A DNA stretch of 40,208 bases from Gemmatimonadota bacterium. Lineage in GTDB: Bacteria; Gemmatimonadota; Gemmatimonadetes; Gemmatimonadales; Gemmatimonadaceae. The stretch is from NCBI GenBank assembly GCA_031127225.1, contig JARIEV010000015.1:1-40208 (forward strand), given 5' to 3'. How positions within the stretch are numbered: the first letter of the stretch is position 1; each line of letters begins with the position of its first letter. The position numbers and the translations under genes are program-made. Shown piece by piece: positions 34,161 through 40,208 of the stretch. The notes beneath the pieces were generated by a model that made no database searches, was not told where the DNA came from, and was given only the letters and a program-made list of their open reading frames with translations.

Positions 34161-35060
34161 ATGCGATTCCCCTCGGTTTTTCTGGGCGCCACGGCGCTCC
34201 TCGGGCTGGCCGCCTGTGCCGGTCGGCCGGTGGCACCCACCGCTGACCCGTCGTCCTCGGTCCGGATGGCGCCGCCCGAGGCGGATGCCCCGCCCGACGC
34301 ACGCGATGCGCTCCCGGCTGGATTTGCCGACGCGTTCGCCGCCACCGACTCCCGCGCCCGCACGATTGCCTACTGGTACCAGTGCGTGAGCACCATCGCC
34401 CGACTGCGCGCCGGCGGCACCTTCGGCCCGGCCGCCGCCGCGCCGCGCCTCATCTACTGCGAACGCACCGCCGACGGCATCCCCATCGGTGGTGTCTACG
34501 ACGTGGACGCCACCGCGCGCACGGTGCGGCGCTTCACCACGGTCCGCCTCGACGGCACACGGCCGCGCTTCACCGGCGCCATCGATACGGCCCGCGTCGC
34601 GTGGGAGGCCAAGCTGGTCATGGACGTCACCAAAGCGATCTCCCCCGCCTGGTCCAAGGCCGGGCACCCCTTCTCGGTGGTGCCGGTACCCGTTGCCGGC
34701 GGGCCGCTCGAGGGCTGGGTGATTCCACGTGCCACCAAGGCCCGTCACCTCGTGACCGGTGGCGAGGTCGGTTTTACCCGCAACGACGACGGGTCTGTTC
34801 GGCGGACCGTCGATCACACGGTCACGTGGACGCAGGTCCCCCTGCCGGCGAGCGGCGTCATCACCCTGCGCAGCGCGGAGCGCAGCGTGCCGGCAATCCC
34901 GGATCTGGTCACCGCCCGCTTTTACGCGGAACTCGGACGCGAGGTCACCGTCTCCACCACGACGATGACCAGTTCTCTGGTGGCAGGGCTCGACCCGGCC
35001 ACCGGCGCGCGCATCGTCTGGCGGCACACCCCTCGCACGCCACCGGCGCCCGCGCGCTGA
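34161..35060 (+). CDS. Lipoprotein of unknown function
   Basis: The product has 299 residues. The lipoprotein signal (VFLGATALLGLAAC) places the lipid-modified cysteine at residue 19. A proline- and alanine-rich linker follows to about residue 55. The mature domain shows strand-rich segments: PRLIYCERTADGIPIGGVYDVD, TVRRFTTVRLDGTRPRF, HLVTGGEVGFTRNDDGSV and GREVTVSTTTMT, suggesting a beta-rich periplasmic or outer-membrane-attached protein. Two cysteines in the mature part (in YQCVS and IYCERT) might form a disulfide. No family is recognised. The ATG at 34161 was chosen over a GTG three codons upstream. The next gene starts four bases after its stop, so they form an operon. Confidence 0.78.
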   Translation: MRFPSVFLGATALLGLAACAGRPVAPTADPSSSVRMAPPEADAPPDARDALPAGFADAFAATDSRARTIAYWYQCVSTIARLRAGGTFGPAAAAPRLIYCERTADGIPIGGVYDVDATARTVRRFTTVRLDGTRPRFTGAIDTARVAWEAKLVMDVTKAISPAWSKAGHPFSVVPVPVAGGPLEGWVIPRATKARHLVTGGEVGFTRNDDGSVRRTVDHTVTWTQVPLPASGVITLRSAERSVPAIPDLVTARFYAELGREVTVSTTTMTSSLVAGLDPATGARIVWRHTPRTPPAPAR

Positions 35061-35064
35061 GCCC

Positions 35065-36879
35065 ATGGCATCCGCCGTGGCACACGCCGGCGCCTCGCGC
35101 GCCACACGATCCGTTGCGCTCGCCGTTCTGCTGACCGTCGGCGCCGCCGCCCCCCGCGCCCTCGTCGCGCAGGAATTCGTGCGGCAATCGCTGCTCATCG
35201 CACCGCTGCGCCCCGACAGTGCGGGCAGCAGCGCGCGAGACGCCGCCCGTACCGCCAAACAGGTCACCGACGCCGTCCGCGAACGCACGGGGCAGCGCAC
35301 CGATGTCAAAAGTCTGCGGGTGCTCGAGGGCTATCGCCTCGACAACCTCCTGCTGGAGCTCAACTACAAACCGCAGCAGCGCATCGGCGACGCCGAACTG
35401 CGCTTCTTCGGACAGCAATTACGCGCCGACGAAGTACTCGTAGGGCGCGTGGTACCGCAGCCGGCCGGCGTCATCGTGGTGGCGCGACTGGCACTGTTGC
35501 GCAGCTGGGGGATGCAGCAGCCGCTGCCAGTTGTGCGCGCGGCCACGCCGGCACTCGCGGGTGATGCCCTGGCCAGAGAACTCGTCAGCGCCCGCGCCCA
35601 GCTCACGGGAGTGCGGCGATGCGAGAACGCGCTCGCGCGGGGCGATCGCCGGGCGGCCGCGCGGGAAGCCGAGGGGGCAATCCGTGCGTACGCGCCCGCG
35701 GTGATCGCGCGGGACTGTCTGATCGCGGCGCTCATCGATGGCAGCACCAGCGCCGACTCCGTCCGGCGCCTCACCGACGACGTACTCGCCATCGACAGCA
35801 CCAATCTCTTCGCCGCCGTCGTGCGCGCCGACGCGCTGGAAACCGAAGGGCGTACCGCTGATGCCTTCGCGCAGTGGCGACGCGTGTATGCGTTGCGCAA
35901 CGACAGTCTCGCGCTCGGGGTGCGCGTCGTCGAGGGATTCCTCCGCCTGCAGCGGCCCGCCGACGCACTCACCGACGCCACCGATCTGCTCACGCGCCTC
36001 GGCGCCGATGCCCGGCTGCGCCGCCTTGTATTCCGGGCACACGCCGCGCTGGCGCACTGGCGGGAAACCGCCGCGTTGGGCGATTCACTCGAACTGGAAG
36101 ACGCCGCGTTCCGCGCCGACAGCAACTACGCCACGCGATACGTCGAAGCGCTGCGGCAGCAGGGCGATACACTGGCGGCGCTGGAAGTGGGCGTGCGCGC
36201 GGTGCGCCGTCACGCCGGCGACGCGCGCCTGTATCTGCAGTATCTCCAACTGCTGGGCATGGAAACCAGCAGTGCGTTACCGCGCGGACTGACGCGCTTT
36301 CCGGAGGTCCCCGACTTCTATGTGCTGACGGCCAGCGCGGCACGAAAGGCGGGCAATCGCACCGATGCCCTGCGCGCCACGCAGGAAGCCATCCGGCGCG
36401 ATGCGTCACGCACCACGCTGTATCTGCAACTCGCCGATCTGTTCGTGGAAGCCCAGCGCGCCGACAGTGCCGCCGCGGTCCTCGCGCGCGCGCCGCGCAC
36501 CGGCGAACAGGCGGAGCTGCTGCGCACCTACACGGTGGCGCGCGGTCTGCTACTGCTGCGTGCCGCCGGCGATACACTCCCGGTCCAGCAACAGGCCGCA
36601 GTGTCTATGCTCTGGCTGGCCGACAGTATCAGCTCGCGCGCTGATTCACGCGCCTACGCGGCGGCGGCGACACTGCAGCTGGCTCGCGCACAGCTGCTGC
36701 AGGCCAGCAAAACGCGCACCTGTCCCGATGCGCGCACGGCCGATGCCACCCTCGGGCAGTCGGCGGCGGCTATTGAACGCGGTCTCGGGGAGAGTGCGAA
36801 CGCCGCCGAGATTACGTCGATGCAGGCAGCCATGCGCAGCGCCGTGGACAACGCCATGACGGTGCTCTGCCGCCCCTGA
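35065..36879 (+). CDS. Exported TPR-repeat protein of unknown function
   Basis: The product has 604 residues. A signal peptide (SVALAVLLTVGAAAPRALVAQ, about 16-36) is followed by a small alpha/beta domain (about 40-160) with LLIAPLRPDSAG and DEVLVGRVVPQPAGVIVVARL, which recalls the nucleotide- or peptidoglycan-related TolB-N-like/CsgG-like domains found before TPR arrays in bacterial signalling proteins. From about 175 to the end it is helical, with repeated TPR-like pairs (ALARGDRRAAAREAEGAIRAY, ALETEGRTADAFAQWRRVYAL, ASAARKAGNRTDALRATQEAIRRD, seen in parts). It probably works as a periplasmic scaffold. It shares an operon with the lipoprotein four bases upstream and may bind it. Function is unknown. 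Confidence 0.82.
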   Translation: MASAVAHAGASRATRSVALAVLLTVGAAAPRALVAQEFVRQSLLIAPLRPDSAGSSARDAARTAKQVTDAVRERTGQRTDVKSLRVLEGYRLDNLLLELNYKPQQRIGDAELRFFGQQLRADEVLVGRVVPQPAGVIVVARLALLRSWGMQQPLPVVRAATPALAGDALARELVSARAQLTGVRRCENALARGDRRAAAREAEGAIRAYAPAVIARDCLIAALIDGSTSADSVRRLTDDVLAIDSTNLFAAVVRADALETEGRTADAFAQWRRVYALRNDSLALGVRVVEGFLRLQRPADALTDATDLLTRLGADARLRRLVFRAHAALAHWRETAALGDSLELEDAAFRADSNYATRYVEALRQQGDTLAALEVGVRAVRRHAGDARLYLQYLQLLGMETSSALPRGLTRFPEVPDFYVLTASAARKAGNRTDALRATQEAIRRDASRTTLYLQLADLFVEAQRADSAAAVLARAPRTGEQAELLRTYTVARGLLLLRAAGDTLPVQQQAAVSMLWLADSISSRADSRAYAAAATLQLARAQLLQASKTRTCPDARTADATLGQSAAAIERGLGESANAAEITSMQAAMRSAVDNAMTVLCRP

Positions 36880-36908
36880 CAACGGGAAGACGGCCGGTGT
36901 CCGGCGGC

Positions 36909-37229
36909 CTACTCCAGCCAGATATCGACCTGCCGGCTGGGATCACTCAGCGAGAAGATCTGGCGCGGATAGAGCTCCTTCTGCTCACTCAGGTCGAGCA
37001 TCATCGCTTCCAGCGGGATGTCCTCGGCGCGGATCTTTTCGACCACCTCGTCGGGGATCAGATCGAGCAGCCACCGGGCACTGCGCGCGGGCAGCGCGAC
37101 ACGCACCTTCTGCTGGCCGTCGCGCACCACGCGCACCATGAGGTTCTTGGCGGGCTCGCCGGGGTTGGCCGGCGTGCTGCTGTTCGGTGAGAAGAACGCA
37201 CGCACCCAGGTGTACGGGCAGGTCGCCAT
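36909..37229 (-). CDS. Small protein of unknown function
   Basis: The product has 106 residues and no signal peptide. The pattern LMVRVVRDGQQKVRVALPARSARWLLDLIP, followed by an amphipathic segment and a final ROUGHLY beta pair (QIFSLSDPSRQVDIWLE), seen in pieces, resembles small bacterial proteins in which strand, helix, helix and strand elements end in an acidic VEIxxE-type tail (SHOCT-like/DUF4097-linked proteins). This is a structural resemblance, not a firm family call. The ATG at 37229 was chosen because the open frame upstream (to 37391) runs through an AT-rich operator-like site. It is convergent with the TPR gene, whose stop is 29 bases away, and divergent from the DinB-like gene. Confidence 0.65.
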   Translation of the reverse strand: MATCPYTWVRAFFSPNSSTPANPGEPAKNLMVRVVRDGQQKVRVALPARSARWLLDLIPDEVVEKIRAEDIPLEAMMLDLSEQKELYPRQIFSLSDPSRQVDIWLE

Positions 37230-37268
37230 GTCAGGCTCGGGGATGGAGCGGGAAGGAAAAGAGGCGAC

Positions 37269-37298
37269 GGCGCCTGTCGTAATATTAGTATCGGCGCC
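37269..37298. promoter_or_regulatory. Symmetrical element GGCGCC-N5-TAATATTA-N5-GGCGCC
   Basis: GGCGCC at 37269-37274 and 37293-37298 flank the palindrome TAATATTA (37280-37287) with five bases on each side. The palindromic parts cover 20 of 30 positions, and the AT core stands out in GC-rich DNA. It lies in the 187-base gap between two divergent genes (starts at 37229 and 37417), the right place for a shared operator or for a -10 region. No known regulator is assigned. Elsewhere the gap has an AT-rich patch around 37307-37313 and no other clear element. Confidence 0.45.
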
Positions 37299-37416
37299 GG
37301 TCGCCAAATCATAAGGGTCCGGTGCCGGCGGGGGATCAACCGGGGCCCAGCCACGCCGGGAACGCCCGCACGGTATGTTCCGGCCGTCCATCCCGTCTCC
37401 CCAAATGCGTCGCCGT

Positions 37417-37962
37417 ATGACTGATTTCGATCTCGCCGCCCGATTTCTCGAGCGCTCGCGCTACTACCTGGGCTTCGAATATCCCACCAAGATCGCCGCC
37501 GCGGTGCGTACCGTCCCGCCGGACCAGCTCTGGTGGCGGCCGCACGACGGTGCGAACAGCGTGGGTAATCTGGTAGTGCACTTGGCCGGTAACGTGCGGC
37601 AGTGGGTGGTGAGCGGCATCGGGGAGACGGCCGACGTGCGGGACCGCGACGCCGAGTTTGCGGCCACCGGCGGGCTGGATACGGAGGAGCTACTGACACG
37701 GTTGCAGCGCGCCATCGCAGACGCCGACGCCGTGATCGCGGCGCTCGACCCGGCCGCACTGGGCGCACCGCGACGCATTCAGGGGCGCGACACCAGCGTA
37801 TTCGCGGCGCTGTACCATGTGGTGGAGCACTTCGCCGGCCACACCGGCCAGATCATTCTGTTGGCCAAGCAGTTCACGCCCCGGGCCGTGCGCTTCTACG
37901 ACGACACCGACGGATTGGCCACGCCGCTGTTCCTCGCCGGCGGAGCACCCGATGTCGCGTAA
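37417..37962 (+). CDS. DinB-like / DUF1572-type protein
   Basis: The product has 181 residues, the usual length for the DinB four-helix fold. The helices carry histidines at the metal-site positions: LVVHLAGNVRQWV in helix two, and YHVVEHFAGHTGQIILLAKQ in the last conserved helix, which has the H-x3-H spacing typical of the family. FLERSRYYLGFEYPTKIAAAVRTVP and DQLWWRPHDGANSVGNL match DUF1572-type starts. Members act as metal-dependent thiol transferases or have unknown roles. The ATG at 37417 was chosen; an in-frame ATG at 37405 would add four residues. Its stop overlaps the start of the SGNH gene by eleven bases, so the two are co-transcribed. Confidence 0.88.
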   Translation: MTDFDLAARFLERSRYYLGFEYPTKIAAAVRTVPPDQLWWRPHDGANSVGNLVVHLAGNVRQWVVSGIGETADVRDRDAEFAATGGLDTEELLTRLQRAIADADAVIAALDPAALGAPRRIQGRDTSVFAALYHVVEHFAGHTGQIILLAKQFTPRAVRFYDDTDGLATPLFLAGGAPDVA

Positions 37963-38833
37963 CGCACACCGCAACGATCTCGCGGTGCGGCGGCGCCCCG
38001 GACGCGCATCCACGCGGCTCACCGGCCTCTGGACCGGCCTGCTCGCCGCGCTCCTGATGGCCTGCGGCGGCGGCGCGTCCACCGGTGTCGCCACCGGGTC
38101 GCCCACCGGCACGCCCACGGGGACGCCCGGCGGCGGGACCAGCACGCCCGTCACCCGCATCCTCTGGATCGGCAACAGCTACACGTACGTGAACGACCTG
38201 CCGGCGCTCCTGACCGCGCTCAGCACCACCGCCGGGCGGTCGCCCCTGCCGTCCATCACCACCGTCCTCGACGGCGGCCAATCGCTCAAGGGCGCCGCGG
38301 GGCGCGCCGACATCAGCACCGTCATGGCCCGCGGCTGGGACATCGTGGTGCTGCAGGAGCAGAGCACCACGCCGATTACGGCACCCGACACCATGCTGCG
38401 CTACGGCACCCAACTGGGCGAGATGGCCAAGCGGGCTGGCGCGAAGGTGCTGCTGTTCCAGACGTGGCCGCCCGGCGACGCCACACCGAGTGCCACCGCG
38501 ATCCGCGCGGCCTACGACCAGCTGGCCCGCGCAATCGGGGCAACCGTGGTGCCCGTGGGTGACGCCTGGCTGCAGATGATGACAGCACGCCCCGATCTCG
38601 CGCTGTATCAGGACGACGGCAGCCACCCCACCGCGATCGGGACGTACCTCGCGGCGTGTGTCTTTCACAACCTGCTGCACAACCAGTCCGCCATCGGACT
38701 GCCCCGCGAGAGCTACTCGGTGCGCACCAACCGGTACGCCGGCGGACTGCTCGAGCCCATCGTCAAGATCCCGCTCGACGCGGCCGTCGCGCTGGCGGCA
38801 CAGCAGGCCGCCGATCGCGCGACGGGGCGGTAA
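37952..38833 (+). CDS. SGNH/GDSL-like hydrolase lipoprotein
   Basis: The product has 293 residues. A long basic N-terminus precedes a lipoprotein signal (LLAALLMAC) with Cys38 as the modified residue. A linker of G, T, S and P follows (residues 39-66, with a TGTP repeat). The domain begins RILWIGNSYTYVNDLP, where Ser76 in GNSYT matches the nucleophile of block I, and ends with Asp222 and His225 in DDGSHPTAIG, the block V D-x-x-H. VVLQEQST, with its Q, fits block II/III. The enzyme is therefore likely an esterase or carbohydrate deacetylase tethered to the membrane. It overlaps the DinB-like gene by eleven bases in another frame. The natural substrate is unknown. Confidence 0.87.
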   Translation: MSRNAHRNDLAVRRRPGRASTRLTGLWTGLLAALLMACGGGASTGVATGSPTGTPTGTPGGGTSTPVTRILWIGNSYTYVNDLPALLTALSTTAGRSPLPSITTVLDGGQSLKGAAGRADISTVMARGWDIVVLQEQSTTPITAPDTMLRYGTQLGEMAKRAGAKVLLFQTWPPGDATPSATAIRAAYDQLARAIGATVVPVGDAWLQMMTARPDLALYQDDGSHPTAIGTYLAACVFHNLLHNQSAIGLPRESYSVRTNRYAGGLLEPIVKIPLDAAVALAAQQAADRATGR

Positions 38834-38864
38834 CCGGGCCACAACGGGCGCCGGTGCACGTGGC

Positions 38865-40208
38865 CTACTGCACCGACACCGCCCCCCGGCCGCCGCGCAG
38901 CACGTACTTCTGAATTTTGCCGGTGGCGGTCTTCGGGAGCTCGCTCAGGAACGTGACCCCCTTGGGGATCTTGAAGCCCGCCAGACGCTCGCGGGCAAAA
39001 GCGTCCACCTCGTCGGCCGTAAGCATCGCGTCGGGCTTGCGCACCACGAAGGCGTGCGGGGCCTCGCCCCACTTCTCGTGCGGCAGGCCCACCACGGCCA
39101 CCTCCTGCACCGCCGGATGCCGCAGCAGCACGCCCTCGATCTCCACCGAGGAGATGTTCTCGCCGCCGCTGATGATGACGTCTTTGATACGGTCACGGAT
39201 TTCCATGTAACCGTCGGGGTGCACCACCGCCGCGTCGCCGGAATGAAACCAGCCACCCATCATCGCGCGCGCGGTGGCCTCGGGGTCGCGGTAGTAGCCA
39301 TCCATCACCACGTTCCCGCGCACCACGATCTCCCCCACCGTCGCGCCGTCGCGTGGCACCGGCGCGCCGTGTTCATCGATCACGCACAATTCACCCGACG
39401 TGATCAGCTCCACCCCCTGCCGTGCCTTGAGCGTCGCCCGCTCGGCCGCCGGCAGTCCCACGTGTTCCGGACGCGGCTCGCTCACGCTGATCAGCGGTGA
39501 CACTTCGGTGAGGCCATACACATGCGTGATGGTCCACCCCAGCTCCTCTTCCACGCGCTCGATCGTGTGCGCGGCCGGGGCCGCACCGGCGGTCAGCACA
39601 CGCACGCCGCGCGGGGCCCGCACGCGCAGCGCCGCCGGCGCATTGGCAATCATGATCAGCACCGTCGGGGCCGCGCACAGCATCGTACCGCGCTCCTCCA
39701 CCAGCATCTCGAACACCGTGGGCGCATCCACCTTGCGCACGCACACATGCGTGCCGCCCACCGCCGTCACGATCCACACGAACGTCCAGCCGTTGGCGTG
39801 AAACATCGGCAACGTCCACAGATACCGGTCGGCGCACGTCATCGGATGATGCACCAACGTGCCCACCGCGTTCACCCACGCATTGCGGTGTGTGATCATC
39901 ACGCCCTTCGGTTGTGCCGTCGTACCGCTGGTGTAGTTGATCGCGAGCAGATCACTCTCGGTCATGACTGGCCGCACGAACGAGGGCTCCGCCGACGCCA
40001 GCAGCGCCTCGTAGTCCAGCCATCCCTCACCGCCCCCTTCCAGCGCCACGAAGTGCTCTACCGCCGTCATCTCGTGGCGCACGCTGTCCACGAGCGCGAG
40101 AAAGTCGGCGTGCACACACAGCACGCGACTCCCCGAGTGATTCACCATGTACACCCAGTCGGCGGGGAGCAGCCGGAAATTGAGGGGCACAATCGCGGCC
40201 CCCGCCTG
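38865..40208 (-). CDS. Fatty acyl-CoA ligase (AMP-forming), N-terminus outside window
   Basis: The visible 448 residues lack roughly the first 80-100. The reading frame stays open to the window edge, where QAGAAIVPLNFRLLP is the usual internal segment of these enzymes. Motifs: NYTSGTTAQPKGVMITHRN (P-loop), YGLTEVSP, GWFHSGDAAVVHPDGY, DRIKDVIISGGENISSVEIE, and the C-terminal LPKTATGKIQKYVLR with the catalytic lysine. Together with PMFHANGW these match medium- or long-chain acyl-CoA synthetases (AlkK/FadD-like). It would activate fatty acids for beta-oxidation or lipid synthesis in the cytoplasm. It is distinct from the MatB-like ligase at 17272-18750. It converges on the SGNH lipoprotein gene. 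The chain-length preference is unknown. Confidence 0.93.
   Translation of the reverse strand, partial: QAGAAIVPLNFRLLPADWVYMVNHSGSRVLCVHADFLALVDSVRHEMTAVEHFVALEGGGEGWLDYEALLASAEPSFVRPVMTESDLLAINYTSGTTAQPKGVMITHRNAWVNAVGTLVHHPMTCADRYLWTLPMFHANGWTFVWIVTAVGGTHVCVRKVDAPTVFEMLVEERGTMLCAAPTVLIMIANAPAALRVRAPRGVRVLTAGAAPAAHTIERVEEELGWTITHVYGLTEVSPLISVSEPRPEHVGLPAAERATLKARQGVELITSGELCVIDEHGAPVPRDGATVGEIVVRGNVVMDGYYRDPEATARAMMGGWFHSGDAAVVHPDGYMEIRDRIKDVIISGGENISSVEIEGVLLRHPAVQEVAVVGLPHEKWGEAPHAFVVRKPDAMLTADEVDAFARERLAGFKIPKGVTFLSELPKTATGKIQKYVLRGGRGAVSVQ

Noticed and set aside
36880-36908. Possible hairpin GCCGG-TGT-CCGGC between the convergent TPR and small-protein genes
   Set aside because: Only five pairs, with alternative pairings and no T-tract; not strong enough to call a terminator.
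38088-38150. Short tandem repeat coding for T-G-T-P in the SGNH lipoprotein
   Set aside because: It is an ordinary flexible linker after a lipoprotein cysteine; too short and degenerate to call a repeat array.
38834-38864. GGCCAC/GTGGCC inverted repeat between the SGNH and acyl-CoA ligase genes
   Set aside because: Six pairs with a 17-base loop in very GC-rich DNA are expected by chance.

Overview
The window is GC-rich, densely packed bacterial chromosome (short gaps, ATGA/GTGA/TGATG junctions, several GTG starts). A SusC/RagA TonB-dependent transporter with a SusD-like lipoprotein, many Sec/Tat/lipoprotein signals and an Mla/MCE pair show a diderm. The combination of very high GC with SusC/SusD outside Bacteroidota suggests Gemmatimonadota (Gemmatimonas/Gemmatirosa-like); this is inferred from gene content, not from a marker gene. 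No rRNA, tRNA, CRISPR array, insertion sequence or phage module was recognised. The genes look like core and lifestyle genes.

Layout. 1-1225: the 5' part of an exported, probably outer-membrane protein (minus, cut by the window edge) diverging from a MOSC/YiiM-like protein. 1258-4894 (minus): a secreted S9 prolyl-oligopeptidase-type peptidase and an exported protein of unknown function. 5055-7532 (minus): an ArsR-type regulator fused to a SAM methyltransferase, followed with no spacer by S-adenosylhomocysteine hydrolase (ahcY), with a repeated TATCCGG element just upstream. 7649-10811 (plus): an MgtC/DUF4010 membrane protein, then MlaE permease and MlaD/MCE genes without an ATPase gene. 10818-13334 (minus): a tandem universal stress protein with an unusual leader, and a phospholipase-D-type cardiolipin synthase. 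13343-13714 (plus): a small four-helix membrane protein. 13745-15897 (minus): two overlapping WYL-domain regulators of PafB/PafC type. 16031-18750 (minus): a MatB-like malonyl-CoA synthetase and a MatC/SLC13-type carrier, translationally coupled. 18793-20472: a divergent unknown protein and an MFS transporter.

20573-26208: a Tat-exported M24 (Xaa-Pro) peptidase diverging from a SusC-SusD pair that ends in a textbook intrinsic terminator. 26318-33212 (plus): a giant hybrid histidine kinase (PAS/GAF array, HisKA, HATPase, degenerate receiver-like segment, receiver, Hpt) followed by a receiver-EAL protein, which reads as a complete phosphorelay ending in a c-di-GMP phosphodiesterase. 33192-38833: a membrane-anchored methyltransferase, a lipoprotein and TPR-protein pair, a small protein, a DinB-like protein and an SGNH-hydrolase lipoprotein. 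38865 to the edge: a fatty acyl-CoA ligase (minus, N-terminus outside the window).

No single undescribed multi-gene defence or mobile system stands out. The best candidates for new biology are regulatory or architectural: the ArsR-methyltransferase/ahcY unit with its operator-like repeat, two mutually exclusive hairpins in the stress-protein leader, the kinase to receiver-EAL relay, the Mla pair lacking an ATPase, and a symmetrical AT-core palindrome in the gap at 37230-37416.
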